From positions 1 through 64,000 of the forward strand of contig PHCZ01000016.1 in assembly GCA_002840895.1 (NCBI GenBank): DNA of 64,000 nucleotides, given 5' to 3'. The position numbers were made by a program, and so were the translations under genes. Numbering within the stretch: the stretch's first letter is position 1; every line of letters begins with the position of its first letter. The DNA comes from Bacteroidetes bacterium HGW-Bacteroidetes-8. GTDB taxonomy: Bacteria; Bacteroidota; Bacteroidia; Bacteroidales; UBA932. This document shows, piece by piece, positions 17,625 through 27,216 of this stretch. The notes under the pieces are model-generated. The model was not told the origin of the DNA, ran no database searches, and was given only the letters and a program-made list of their open reading frames with translations.

Positions 17625-20165
17625 CTAATTATCCGGTATAACGGTTACGTTCATACTTATATCAAGAGCACTTATTGAGTGGGTGAGAGCTCCAACGCTT
17701 ATATAATTTACACCAAGCAGAGCCACCTCTTTTACCCGGCTAAGGGTCATATTTCCCGAAGCCTCACTCTCTGCCCTCCCTGCAATAAGCTCAATAGCCC
17801 TCTTCATAGTGGCATTATCCATATTGTCGAGCATTATTATATCGGCTCCACACTCCACAGCCTCCTTCACCTCATCCAGATTAGATGTCTCTACTTCAAT
17901 TTTCATACCCATATTGATATTCTCCCTCACTTGAGCAACCGCATTTTTAATTCCGCCGGCAATCTTAATATGGTTATCCTTTATAAGCACCATATCGTAC
18001 AGCCCCATACGGTGGTTCTTACCGCCGCCTGCCGCAACAGCCATCTTGTCCAGAACCCTGAGCCCGGGTGCAGTTTTGCGGGTATCAAGAATTTTTGTAT
18101 CTGTCCCCTCAATCTCCTTTACAAACTGAGCGGTGAGAGTTGCAATACCGGACATCCGTTGCAGAATGTTTAGTGCGATTCTCTCCGATGTTAAAAGACA
18201 TCGGTAGCTACCCTCAATCTCAACTATAACATCCTCTTTATTAACGCTGTCGCCATCTTTTACAAATGGTCTCCATATCACGTTCTTATCGAGGTGCTCA
18301 AAAACTCTCTTTATGATGCTAATTCCGCTCACAACACCATCTGCCTTCATCTTAAAAACTGCTGTGGCTTTTGTTTTCTCAAGGATTATTGAGTTTGTTG
18401 TGATATCTCCCGAAGCAACATCCTCCTCAATTGCCAGGTCAATAATTTTGTCTATCAGTGAATTGTGAGTCATAATTCGGTTATTTTGTTTTTTAGGAGA
18501 GCTCTCCTTCCTATTATTTGGCATTGTTCTCTTAACAGTAGCATACCAGTTGGCAGAAAGACTTCCGTTCATCTTACCTTTTTGCTGGATGGTATGATAT
18601 AGATTATAGCTGTTCTCGTTAGGGTAGTCGCTTCTGAAATGTCCGCCACGGCTCTCCTCTCTGTAGAGAGCACCGCAGATAATAAGCTCTGCAACTGTGA
18701 TTAGATTTTTGGAGATTGTGGAGTAATACTCTTTGTCGCAATCTCTCTCTAAAAGGCTCTTTTTTATCTGTTCAAGCTCTGTAACGGCACTCTCTAACCC
18801 CTCTCTGTCTCTTACTATACCGGCATACCTGGTCATTATAAATGAGATATGCTCTCTTATGCGGTAATAGTGATCGCTTCTGGCAGGGTTAAGATAGTAT
18901 TCTGATTCCGGTCCGGAGCCAATATATTTATTAAGACTCTCCAGCGGGAATCTATCTGAAGCCTGATGCTCTTTTGCACTCATTACCGCTCGGTATCCGA
19001 ATACTATGCACTCTGCCAGAGAATTGGATGCAAGTCTGTTTGCACCCATAATCCCGGTAGAGGCAAGCTCTCCGCAAACATAGAGTCCCTCAATTGAACT
19101 CTTGCCATCTATGTCGCACTTCACACCTCCAACCATATAGTGAGCAGCAGGTGCTACAGGAACTCTATCCCGCATATCAATACCTAGATCTTCACATTTT
19201 TGAAAAATATGGGGGAAACGACTCTTGATTTTTTCCGGGTCAAGATGTTTTAAAGATAGATAAACATATGGACGCTTTTCCGGATCTAACTTTATCTCTC
19301 TCTCAATTGCCTGTGCAACCACATCACGAGGGGCAAGTTCGGCAAGAGGGTGTATATTTACCATAAACCTCTCACCTTTATGGTTGAGCAGATGTGCCCC
19401 TTCACCTCGGACAGCTTCGCTTATCAGGTATGATTTGTTATCGGGAGAGTAGAGTGTAGTGGGGTGGAACTGGATAAACTCCATATCTGCAGCCTGGCAC
19501 CCTGCGTTATAGCATAGAGCAATCCCATCACCTATTGAGGTGTTTGGGTTGGTAGTTCTTGAGTAAATTGCAGATGCACCACCTAAAGCCATTATTGTGC
19601 TCCCTGCATAGAAATTCTCCTGTCTGCAGGTTTCGAAATTCCAAACCTTAAGCCCGATACATCTCCCCCCATCTCCTTTACCATCGCTGTCGAGAATTAT
19701 CTCCAGAGCCTGATGGTTCTCAAAAAGTGCAATTTTGGGGTTGGAGATAATCTGACTGGTCATAAACTCGCTTATTCTCCTTCCTGTAATATCTCCTCCG
19801 GCGTGAAGAACTCTTCTTCTACGGTGGCCACCCTCCAGCCCCAGAGCAAGAACTCCTCCGGACATATCGAAGTTCATACCATCTTCAATCAACTCTTTTA
19901 TTCTTAACGGACACTCATTGACCAGAGCGTCAACCACAACAGGATTGCACAGCCCTCTGCCAGCAGTTATTGTATCATTTGAGTGAAATTCCGGGGTGTC
20001 TTCATTATCTGTGACAGATGCAATTCCCCCCTGAGCGTAATAGGTATTGCTGTCAGATACCTTACTCTTTGTCACTATTGCAACGCTCCCATATTTTGAA
20101 GCTACAAAGGCTGCATAAAGCCCTGCCAGTCCGCTCCCTGCTATAAGATAATCGTATCGTTGCAT
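17625..20165 (-). CDS. nadB: L-aspartate oxidase / nicotinate-nucleotide pyrophosphorylase fusion (NadB-NadC)
   Basis: 846 aa in one open frame. Residues 1 to about 545 are L-aspartate oxidase: FAD motif AGSGLAGLYAAF, QGGIASV, GGHRRRRVLHAGGDITGRR, EFIQFHPTTLY, GANRLASNSLAECIVFG. A polar linker (NNRKESSPKKQNNR, about 549-563) leads to Met565, where a complete NadC begins: EEDVASGDITT, LNILQRMSGIATLTAQFV, LDTRKTAPGLRVLDKMAV, KNHRMGLYDMVLIKDNHI, ending near 846. The two halves would pass iminoaspartate to NadA and take back quinolinate. Usually these are separate genes of about 530 and 280 aa. No stop or frame change is seen at the joint. Residue 565 could still serve as an internal start. Confidence 0.92.
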   Translation of the reverse strand: MQRYDYLIAGSGLAGLYAAFVASKYGSVAIVTKSKVSDSNTYYAQGGIASVTDNEDTPEFHSNDTITAGRGLCNPVVVDALVNECPLRIKELIEDGMNFDMSGGVLALGLEGGHRRRRVLHAGGDITGRRISEFMTSQIISNPKIALFENHQALEIILDSDGKGDGGRCIGLKVWNFETCRQENFYAGSTIMALGGASAIYSRTTNPNTSIGDGIALCYNAGCQAADMEFIQFHPTTLYSPDNKSYLISEAVRGEGAHLLNHKGERFMVNIHPLAELAPRDVVAQAIEREIKLDPEKRPYVYLSLKHLDPEKIKSRFPHIFQKCEDLGIDMRDRVPVAPAAHYMVGGVKCDIDGKSSIEGLYVCGELASTGIMGANRLASNSLAECIVFGYRAVMSAKEHQASDRFPLESLNKYIGSGPESEYYLNPARSDHYYRIREHISFIMTRYAGIVRDREGLESAVTELEQIKKSLLERDCDKEYYSTISKNLITVAELIICGALYREESRGGHFRSDYPNENSYNLYHTIQQKGKMNGSLSANWYATVKRTMPNNRKESSPKKQNNRIMTHNSLIDKIIDLAIEEDVASGDITTNSIILEKTKATAVFKMKADGVVSGISIIKRVFEHLDKNVIWRPFVKDGDSVNKEDVIVEIEGSYRCLLTSERIALNILQRMSGIATLTAQFVKEIEGTDTKILDTRKTAPGLRVLDKMAVAAGGGKNHRMGLYDMVLIKDNHIKIAGGIKNAVAQVRENINMGMKIEVETSNLDEVKEAVECGADIIMLDNMDNATMKRAIELIAGRAESEASGNMTLSRVKEVALLGVNYISVGALTHSISALDISMNVTVIPDN

Positions 20166-20221
20166 CTCATTTTACATTGCAAGCGGCGAATTTACGCTTT
20201 TTATATTAATATCGCTCTTTT

Positions 20222-20253
20222 TTTGCTCGTTTGCTCTCTTATGAATATCTTAG
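20222..20253 (+). promoter_or_regulatory. Probable promoter of the peptidoglycan-salvage operon
   Basis: TTTG at 20222-20225, a 20-nt spacer and TATCTTAG at 20246-20253, one mismatch from TAnnTTTG. The ATG of the first gene is 28 nt downstream. Confidence 0.45.
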
Positions 20254-20280
20254 CAATCTAAATAATTTAATGCAAAAATT

Positions 20281-21753
20281 ATGACAAAATGTGTAAACTG
20301 CTTCATTCCCTACCAGGATAAAGCACAAGTAGAACAGACAGTTAAAGGGCTGAAAGAGTCGATGTTGGTAAATAAAATTTATCTGCTTTCCACACAAGCA
20401 TCTGCCCAACAGATTGAGGGATGTGAAATTGTTCATATTGAATCATTGAAATGCACTCCTGCCATAAAAAAGATTGCCGAGAGATCAGATTCTCAATTCT
20501 CCCTAATCTATACAAAAGAGTCAACGCTGGTTTTAGGCCTTTTCGCTCTCGAGAGGATGGTTAAACTGGCTACAGATACATCTGCAGCAATGGTCTATGC
20601 AGACCATTTTCAGATTATTGACGGAGTAAAAAAACCAAGTCCTGTGGTTACATACCAGATGGGCAGCCTCAGAGATGATTTTAACTTTGGGTCGGTTCTG
20701 TTTTACAACTCACAGGCTCTTAAGGATGCCGCATCGCAAATGAATGTAAAATACCAGTTTGCAGGGCTTTATGACCTTCGTCTTAAGGTGACTCAAAAGG
20801 GAGAGTTGGTTCATATAAACGAATATCTCTACACAGAGGTTGAGCAGGATACCCGTAAGTCGGGAGAAAAGATCTTTGACTATGTAGATCCAAAAAACCG
20901 CGCTGTTCAAATCGAGATGGAGGCTGCCTGCACAGAGCACCTTAAAGTGATAGGGGGCTATCTTGAGCCTAAGTTTGAGAAGATTGAGTTCAATATGGGG
21001 AATTTTGAATTTGAGGCGTCTGTGATTATCCCTGTCTACAACAGGATTAAGACCATAGAGGATGCAGTGAAATCTGTTTTGATACAAAAAACCAATTTTA
21101 AGTTCAATCTCATAATTGTGGATAACCACTCAACCGATGGTACCTACGAGGCAATTGAGAAGTTCTCCTCCGATGAGAGACTCATTCACGTTGTGCCGGC
21201 TAGAACTGACCTTGGTATTGGAGGCTGCTGGAATATGGGAGTACACCACCCAAAATGCGGGAAGTTTGCCATCCAGCTGGATAGCGACGATGTTTACAGC
21301 GACGAGAACACCGTACAAAAGATTGTGGATGCCTTCTACGAGCAGAACTGTGCAATGGTTGTAGGGACATATATGATGACCAACTTCAAGATGGAGATGA
21401 TTGCCCCGGGTATCATTGACCATAAAGAGTGGACACCTGATAACGGGCGTAACAACGCTCTAAGAATTAATGGACTTGGTGCCCCTCGTGCTTTTTATAC
21501 ACCTGTTTTAAGAGATGTGAAAGTTCCAAACACCAGTTACGGAGAGGATTATGCTCTAGGGCTTAATATCTCAAGGAATTTCCAGATTGGACGAGTTTAC
21601 GATGTTCTTTACCACTGCCGCCGCTGGGATGAGAACTCAGATGCATCTCTCGATATAGTAAAGATGAACGGTCACAACACATACAAAGATAGAATCCGCA
21701 CCTGGGAGTTGATGGCCCGTATCGCTCTAAACAAAAAGAGCTCTTCAAAATAG
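20281..21753 (+). CDS. Glycosyltransferase family 2 protein with extra N-terminal domain
   Basis: 490 aa, cytoplasmic (no signal or membrane segment). Residues 1 to about 235 form an N-terminal region that itself looks like a degenerate nucleotide-diphospho-sugar transferase fold (CVNCFIPYQDKAQVEQTVKGL, SAAMVYADHFQIIDG). Residues 240-470 are a GT-A domain: ASVIIPVYNRIKTIEDAVKSV, VDNHSTDGTYEAI, the DxD-type LDSDD near 333, and NTSYGEDYALGL. First gene of a five-gene operon, 5 nt before DUF4922. Donor and acceptor are unknown; context suggests an amino sugar or muropeptide-derived acceptor. Confidence 0.8.
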   Translation: MTKCVNCFIPYQDKAQVEQTVKGLKESMLVNKIYLLSTQASAQQIEGCEIVHIESLKCTPAIKKIAERSDSQFSLIYTKESTLVLGLFALERMVKLATDTSAAMVYADHFQIIDGVKKPSPVVTYQMGSLRDDFNFGSVLFYNSQALKDAASQMNVKYQFAGLYDLRLKVTQKGELVHINEYLYTEVEQDTRKSGEKIFDYVDPKNRAVQIEMEAACTEHLKVIGGYLEPKFEKIEFNMGNFEFEASVIIPVYNRIKTIEDAVKSVLIQKTNFKFNLIIVDNHSTDGTYEAIEKFSSDERLIHVVPARTDLGIGGCWNMGVHHPKCGKFAIQLDSDDVYSDENTVQKIVDAFYEQNCAMVVGTYMMTNFKMEMIAPGIIDHKEWTPDNGRNNALRINGLGAPRAFYTPVLRDVKVPNTSYGEDYALGLNISRNFQIGRVYDVLYHCRRWDENSDASLDIVKMNGHNTYKDRIRTWELMARIALNKKSSSK

Positions 21754-21758
21754 GGAGT

Positions 21759-22724
21759 ATGACCGAAACTCTGAATTCAGTTAACCTGGCCGCTCTCTTT
21801 GACGAGCAGCTTGCTTGCTGGGAGCAGGCCGGGTCTAATTATAAAGCGCTGGAAAGGGTTTTAGTTAAGAGTGTAGATGTAGACGGGTTTCCATTTAAGG
21901 TTCAGTTCAACCCCGCCAGAATAACATCATCTGCAGCTAAGGTAGATGCCAAATCTATAAGCGAGAGAAAGTGCTTCCTCTGTAAGGAGAACCGGCCGGC
22001 AATCCAGAAAGGTCTCGATTTTATCAACAACCTGGATAGAGCAAACCCATATACGGTTCTGATTAACCCCTTTCCAATTTTTCCCCGCCATCTTACAATT
22101 CCGCTCCTTGCCCATACAGACCAGCTAATTTCGGGTAGGTTTGACGCTATGCTCAACCTGGCGAAGGTACTTGAAGGATATACACTCTTTTACAACGGCC
22201 CCAAATGTGGAGCATCTGCACCCGACCACTTCCATTTTCAGGCGGGAAACAGAGGTTTTCTCCCCATAGAGAGTGAGCTTGCAGATATCAGTCGTGAAGA
22301 TATATTCACTTCGGATAAAAGCAGGGTCTCTTTGGTCAAATCTATCTTCAATGGATTGATAGCGATTGAATCTACCAGTACTGTTGAGGCTAACACACTC
22401 TTTGAAAAGATACTCTCCACCCTTGAGATCAAAGAGGGAGAGAGGGAGCCAATGGTTAATATTCTCTGTTGGTACGATAAACAGGTCTATACCACCCTAT
22501 TGTACATCCGCAGTAAACACCGCCCTTCGCACTACTTTGCAGAGGGGGAGGCAAATATACTTCTGAGCCCCGCCTCCGTAGACCTGGGCGGAGTGCTGAT
22601 TACCCCTCTTGAGAAGGATTTCGAAAAGATAGACCAAAATCATATAAGAGAGATAATGAACGAGATATGCATATCTGCATCAGAATCAATTGCAATAGTT
22701 AACAAAATTAAATCCATACTGTAA
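21759..22724 (+). CDS. DUF4922 protein, GalT/HIT-superfamily nucleotidyltransferase-like
   Basis: 321 aa without signal peptide. A zinc-knuckle-like CFLCKENRP (near 73), NPFPIFPRHLTIP and the triad-like APDHFHFQAG (His157, His159, Gln161) are the pattern of the GalT/Ap4A-phosphorylase branch of the HIT superfamily, in which the second histidine carries the nucleotidyl group. I assign DUF4922 from memory; the nucleotidyltransferase idea is inference from the HxHxQ motif. It sits between GT2 and SpoIID genes with gaps of 5 and 1 nt, so it may activate or salvage a sugar phosphate released from peptidoglycan. Confidence 0.75.
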   Translation: MTETLNSVNLAALFDEQLACWEQAGSNYKALERVLVKSVDVDGFPFKVQFNPARITSSAAKVDAKSISERKCFLCKENRPAIQKGLDFINNLDRANPYTVLINPFPIFPRHLTIPLLAHTDQLISGRFDAMLNLAKVLEGYTLFYNGPKCGASAPDHFHFQAGNRGFLPIESELADISREDIFTSDKSRVSLVKSIFNGLIAIESTSTVEANTLFEKILSTLEIKEGEREPMVNILCWYDKQVYTTLLYIRSKHRPSHYFAEGEANILLSPASVDLGGVLITPLEKDFEKIDQNHIREIMNEICISASESIAIVNKIKSIL

Positions 22725-22725
22725 T

Positions 22726-24039
22726 ATGAAAGAGCCAAAAGTGAGCGTAGGTATAATGTTTGAGCCTAAAATAGGCTTTATTCTCAACACACCTTTTCTG
22801 TTTAACGGCACAGAGTATTCCGGGGAGCAAACAGTAAATTTCAAGGATTGTAAAATACAGTTGGGAGGTGAGCTCTACGATACAATTCGGTTTGACCCCG
22901 TGAACGAAGAGCAGGCCTCTTTTGAGCTGACAGATGTTACTATCGGGATTAACTTCCACTGGGAGCGTAAGGAGAACCAGGTTTTCAAAGGCTCTCTTAA
23001 GCTCATCACTGAGCAGAATAAGATAACTGCAATCAATATTCTTGGGGTAGAGGAGTACCTCACATCTGTAATCTCTTCTGAGATGAGCGCAACTGCCTCA
23101 CTGGAGCTTCTTAAGGCACACGCTGTGATTTCACGCTCTTGGCTGCTTGCCCAAATCGAGAAAAACAGGGAGATAACCGCATCAAATGAGAAGTACAGCG
23201 CAATGACCGAGACAGAGGACGAACTAATCAGGTGGTACGACAGGGAAGATCATACAAAGTTTGATATCTGTGCAGATGATCACTGCCAGAGATATCAGGG
23301 AATCACCAGAGCATCCACCAAAATAGTTAAAGAGGCGATAGCCGCAACCTGGGGAGAGTTGTTGATGTTCGACGGAAAGATTTGTGACGCACGTTACTCA
23401 AAAAGCTGCGGAGGGGTTTTTGAAGAGTTTCAGAACTGCTGGGAGGATATAAAATATCCATATCTCACCGCAAAACGAGACCTTGCAGATAACTCCCCGA
23501 TGCCGGATCTTACAGTTGAAAGTAATGCAAAAGAGTGGATACTAACCTCACCGGACTCATTCTGTAACACATCAGATAAGGTGATACTCTCGCAGGTGCT
23601 CAATAATTATGACCAGGAGACAATTAACTTCTACAGATGGAGAGTAGAGTATACCAGTCAGGAGGTCTCGGAGCTGGTAACAAGACGCTCCGGAACCGAT
23701 TACGGAATAATTCTGGATCTTATTCCGGTTGAGAGGGGCACCAGCGGAAGGCTCACTAAACTAAAAATTGTTGGTAGCAAAAGAACCCGGGTAATAGGTA
23801 AGGAGTTGGAGATAAGGCGTACACTATCTAACTCTCACCTCTACAGCTCTGCCTTTATAGTAGAGAAGGAGTTGGATAAAGATGGGAATCCGTCTAAATT
23901 TATTCTTTTGGGTGCCGGATGGGGGCACGGAGTGGGTCTTTGCCAGATTGGTGCCGCTGTGATGGGGGAGAGAGGTTTCGGTTACAACCAAATTTTGCTC
24001 CACTATTTTGTAGGAGCCTCTCTGGAGAAGAGATATTAA
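22726..24039 (+). CDS. SpoIID/LytB domain protein without signal peptide
   Basis: 437 aa. The SpoIID core is clear: VEEYLTSVISSEMSATASLE with the catalytic-type Glu of SSEM, LKAHAVISRSWLL, ARYSKSCGGVFEEFQNCWED, and the closing GHGVGLCQIGAAVMGERG. SpoIID proteins are lytic transglycosylases that cut denuded glycan strands. Relatives in Firmicutes are exported, but this one begins KEPKVSVGIMFEPKIGF with no signal sequence, which suggests work in the cytoplasm on imported fragments. The start is fixed by the 1-nt gap to DUF4922. It is followed by an AmpG-like transporter gene. Confidence 0.85.
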   Translation: MKEPKVSVGIMFEPKIGFILNTPFLFNGTEYSGEQTVNFKDCKIQLGGELYDTIRFDPVNEEQASFELTDVTIGINFHWERKENQVFKGSLKLITEQNKITAINILGVEEYLTSVISSEMSATASLELLKAHAVISRSWLLAQIEKNREITASNEKYSAMTETEDELIRWYDREDHTKFDICADDHCQRYQGITRASTKIVKEAIAATWGELLMFDGKICDARYSKSCGGVFEEFQNCWEDIKYPYLTAKRDLADNSPMPDLTVESNAKEWILTSPDSFCNTSDKVILSQVLNNYDQETINFYRWRVEYTSQEVSELVTRRSGTDYGIILDLIPVERGTSGRLTKLKIVGSKRTRVIGKELEIRRTLSNSHLYSSAFIVEKELDKDGNPSKFILLGAGWGHGVGLCQIGAAVMGERGFGYNQILLHYFVGASLEKRY

Positions 24040-24067
24040 CCTAACTTTAAAACAAAAACTTTAAGAT

Positions 24068-25942
24068 ATGAGTAATAGAAAAATTTCTCCCTGGGCGTGG
24101 ATCCCTTCACTCTATTTTGCTCAAGGGCTGCCCTATGTGGCAGTAATGACCATCTCTGTAATAATGTACAAGAGACTTGGAATATCTAATACAGATATTG
24201 CTCTCTATACCAGCTGGCTCTACCTGCCCTGGGTTATTAAACCCTTCTGGAGCCCGTTTGTAGATCTTCTTAAGACAAAAAGGTGGTGGGTAGTCACGAT
24301 GCAGCTACTTGTAGGTGCAGGATTGGCCGGAATTGCTTTCTCTATCCCGACCACCTCATTTTTCCAATGGTCACTTGCAATATTCTGGCTTGTTGCATTC
24401 AGCTCTGCCACTCACGATATTGCAGCAGACGGCTTCTATATGCTGGCTCTGGACACAAATAAACAGGCGATGTATGTGGGTATTCGAAGTACTTTTTACA
24501 GAGTTGCCACAATCGCAGGTCAAGGACTTTTAATTATTGTTGCCGGGGCACTTGAGTCATCTACAGGGCTTGAACCGGTTAAAATTCAGGTAAATGCTTC
24601 TCCAACCTATGCGTCGGAGATAGTTTTGCCTCAGGCAGATACAAATCTTCTCGCTCCAAATACAATTCAGGCAGATGAGTATATCTTCTCTGCCACACCA
24701 TCTGCAATTAATATAGGAACCAGGAGTGTGCCTGCAGACTCTGTTGCTATGTTAAAGAAGTATGCATCTGAGCATAACATCTCAAACGGTTTTATTGCAG
24801 CGGAAGAGAGCAGAGGGGTAAAAGATGGCAAAAAGGAGAGTTGGTGGAGCAGCTCTGTTGCAACTCCTCTGAGCAGTTTTATTAAGAGAAATTTTGGAGT
24901 TGAGATAGATGAGAGTTTGGTTAACGCAAAAACCGGAAGTGCACAACTCGTTGAGGTTAGGCTCTCCAAAGCACCGCTCCCGGGAGAGAAGCTTGTCCTC
25001 AATACAAGACTGGACAAGGGAGATAAAAGTTTATTCATCCCTTACGGAGAGAGATTGGAGTTCACCTCAGAAAATTGGAACAGACCTGCCTATCTAATGG
25101 TTCAGGTAGATTCTAAACTGGATACTGGTGCAACTACCACATTTAAAGGAGTTTCCGGGAATCTCTCTTTTGCCTGGTCTGTAACGTTCTTCATTTTAGC
25201 CGGCTTCTTTATAGCTATTATGCTATATCATAAGTATATCCTGCCAAGACCAGCCAGCGACAAGCCTGCTAAAGAGGTTACTGCAGGCACAATCTTCCGT
25301 GAGTTTTTTGCCACATTTGCATCTTTCTTCAAGAAAAAACAGGCAGGTATTGCAATTGCTTTTATGCTTCTCTACCGTTTCCCTGAAGCTCAGCTTGTTA
25401 AATTGATATCTCCATTCCTTCTTGACCCTAAGGAGGTTGGTGGGCTCGGGCTCACAACCGGCCAGGTTGGTCTTGTATATGGTACTATTGGTATTCTGGG
25501 ACTCACCCTTGGAGGAATCATCGGAGGTATTATTGCTGCAAGAGGTGGACTTAAAAAGTGGCTCTGGCCAATGGCCTGGAGCATATCATTAACGTGTGCA
25601 ACTTTTGTTTATCTGAGCGTTTTTCAACCGGACAATCTCTTTATAATTAACCTTTGCGTATTTATTGAGCAATTCGGGTACGGGTTTGGATTCACCGCAT
25701 ATATGTTATTTATGATATACTTTGCCGATGGTGAGCACAAGACATCCCATTATGCGATATGTACTGCATTTATGGCTCTTGGAATGATGCTTCCGGGAAT
25801 GGCTGCGGGATGGCTTCAGGAGTTGATTGGCTATGAGCATTTCTTCTACTGGATTATGATATGTTGTGTTACCACAATAGTTGTTACCGCATTCATTAAG
25901 GTTGACGAAAATTTCGGACGCAAAATACCGGCTAAGAGTTAA
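24068..25942 (+). CDS. ampG: AmpG-like MFS muropeptide transporter with large extracytoplasmic insert
   Basis: 624 aa. The N-terminus (WIPSLYFAQGLPYVAV, NTDIALYTSWLYLPWVIKPFWSP, SSATHDIAADGFYMLAL) is typical of AmpG, which imports GlcNAc-anhydroMurNAc peptides. The second half has six or so membrane segments (from about 420), including QFGYGFGFTAYMLFMIYF. Between about residues 165 and 360 there is a soluble insert of nearly 200 residues absent from ordinary AmpG (400-500 aa); its end (LVLNTRLDKGDKSLFIPYGE) looks like a beta-sandwich. The neighbours SpoIID and NamZ support a role in peptidoglycan fragment uptake. Confidence 0.8.
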   Translation: MSNRKISPWAWIPSLYFAQGLPYVAVMTISVIMYKRLGISNTDIALYTSWLYLPWVIKPFWSPFVDLLKTKRWWVVTMQLLVGAGLAGIAFSIPTTSFFQWSLAIFWLVAFSSATHDIAADGFYMLALDTNKQAMYVGIRSTFYRVATIAGQGLLIIVAGALESSTGLEPVKIQVNASPTYASEIVLPQADTNLLAPNTIQADEYIFSATPSAINIGTRSVPADSVAMLKKYASEHNISNGFIAAEESRGVKDGKKESWWSSSVATPLSSFIKRNFGVEIDESLVNAKTGSAQLVEVRLSKAPLPGEKLVLNTRLDKGDKSLFIPYGERLEFTSENWNRPAYLMVQVDSKLDTGATTTFKGVSGNLSFAWSVTFFILAGFFIAIMLYHKYILPRPASDKPAKEVTAGTIFREFFATFASFFKKKQAGIAIAFMLLYRFPEAQLVKLISPFLLDPKEVGGLGLTTGQVGLVYGTIGILGLTLGGIIGGIIAARGGLKKWLWPMAWSISLTCATFVYLSVFQPDNLFIINLCVFIEQFGYGFGFTAYMLFMIYFADGEHKTSHYAICTAFMALGMMLPGMAAGWLQELIGYEHFFYWIMICCVTTIVVTAFIKVDENFGRKIPAKS

Positions 25943-25975
25943 TCTTGTATATTAATTAATTAATAACAATTGAAA

Positions 25976-27208
25976 ATGAAAATAACCAGGCTATTGATCG
26001 CTATCGCCTTTATGCTCGCTTATTCTATACTCCCGGCCCAGGATGTAGATACCGGAATAGATGTACTCAAAGAGCAAAAATTTAAAATTCTGGAAGGCAA
26101 AAGGGTAGGGCTAATAACCAACCCTACCGGGTTCGACAACACCCTAAAATATACAATTGATGTCCTTTTTGAGGCTCCCAATGTTAAGCTGGTTGCCCTG
26201 TTCGGTCCGGAGCACGGGGTAAGGGGAGACGTTCACGCCGGAGATAAAATAGATAATCTAACAGACCCTAAAACCGGAATTCCTGTTCTTTCACTCTATG
26301 GAGCTACCAGAAAACCCACCCCGGAGATGCTTAAAGGGATTGATGTATTGGTTTACGATATCCAGGATATAGGCTGTCGCTCCTTTACCTACATAAGCAC
26401 AATGGGTCTTGCTATGCAGGCTGCTGCAGAGAATAATATTGAATTTGTGGTTCTGGACAGACCGAACCCTCTTGGTGGTAATCGAGTAGAGGGAAACCTT
26501 GCAGAAGATGGATTCATCTCTTTTGTAAGTCAGTTTAAGATCCCTTACCTCTACGGCCTTACAAGTGGAGAGCTTGCAATGATGTTAAATGAAGAGAATA
26601 TGCTGGGCATTAAATGCAGTTTGAAAGTTGTAAAAATGGAGGGATGGAGAAGAGATATGACTTTTGATAAGACAGGACTACAGTGGGTTCCATCGTCACC
26701 ACATATCCCACAGCCGATAACCTCCCTATTTTATCCTGTTTCCGGAATCCTGGGTGAACTTGGTTACATCTCAATAGGGGTTGGATATACCATCCCATTC
26801 CAGATGTTTGCTGCCGAATGGATAGATGCAGATGCACTTGCCACTACTCTTAACAGCTACGCAATTGAGGGGGTCTATTTTCGCCCTATGCACGTTAAGC
26901 CATTTTATGCGGTAGGTGTTGGGAAAAACCTCCAGGGTGTGCAGGTTCATTTGACAAATGAGCAGAAGGCTCCACTCACCGATATACAATTCTATGTAAT
27001 GCAGGCTCTTGCAGAGCTCTCCCCCGAGAAGGCAGTCTTTAAAAATGCAGATCCAAAAAGGTTCCGTATGTTTGACCAGGTCTCCGGCAGCGACTATATC
27101 CGCCTAAAATTCTCCGAACGCCACCGTTTCGAAGATATCAAAGAGTACTGGTACAAAGATGTTGAGAGTTTCCGGAAACTATCCAAAAAATACTATTTGT
27201 ACAGGTAA
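25976..27208 (+). CDS. namZ: Exo-beta-N-acetylmuramidase NamZ (DUF1343, GH171)
   Basis: 410 aa from the ATG at 25976; the two codons before it are TTG AAA. Signal peptide cleaved near LPAQ, so periplasmic or outer-membrane associated. DUF1343 blocks: VGLITNPTGFD, ALFGPEHGVRGDVHAGD, VYDIQDIGCRSFTYISTM, LDRPNPLGG, and PITSLFYPVSGILGELG. The family releases MurNAc from the non-reducing end of peptidoglycan (shown for Bacillus and Tannerella enzymes). It is last in the operon, 27 nt after ampG. Taken together the operon would cut, import and process peptidoglycan fragments. Confidence 0.85.
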   Translation: MKITRLLIAIAFMLAYSILPAQDVDTGIDVLKEQKFKILEGKRVGLITNPTGFDNTLKYTIDVLFEAPNVKLVALFGPEHGVRGDVHAGDKIDNLTDPKTGIPVLSLYGATRKPTPEMLKGIDVLVYDIQDIGCRSFTYISTMGLAMQAAAENNIEFVVLDRPNPLGGNRVEGNLAEDGFISFVSQFKIPYLYGLTSGELAMMLNEENMLGIKCSLKVVKMEGWRRDMTFDKTGLQWVPSSPHIPQPITSLFYPVSGILGELGYISIGVGYTIPFQMFAAEWIDADALATTLNSYAIEGVYFRPMHVKPFYAVGVGKNLQGVQVHLTNEQKAPLTDIQFYVMQALAELSPEKAVFKNADPKRFRMFDQVSGSDYIRLKFSERHRFEDIKEYWYKDVESFRKLSKKYYLYR

Positions 27209-27216
27209 TCCTTCTA

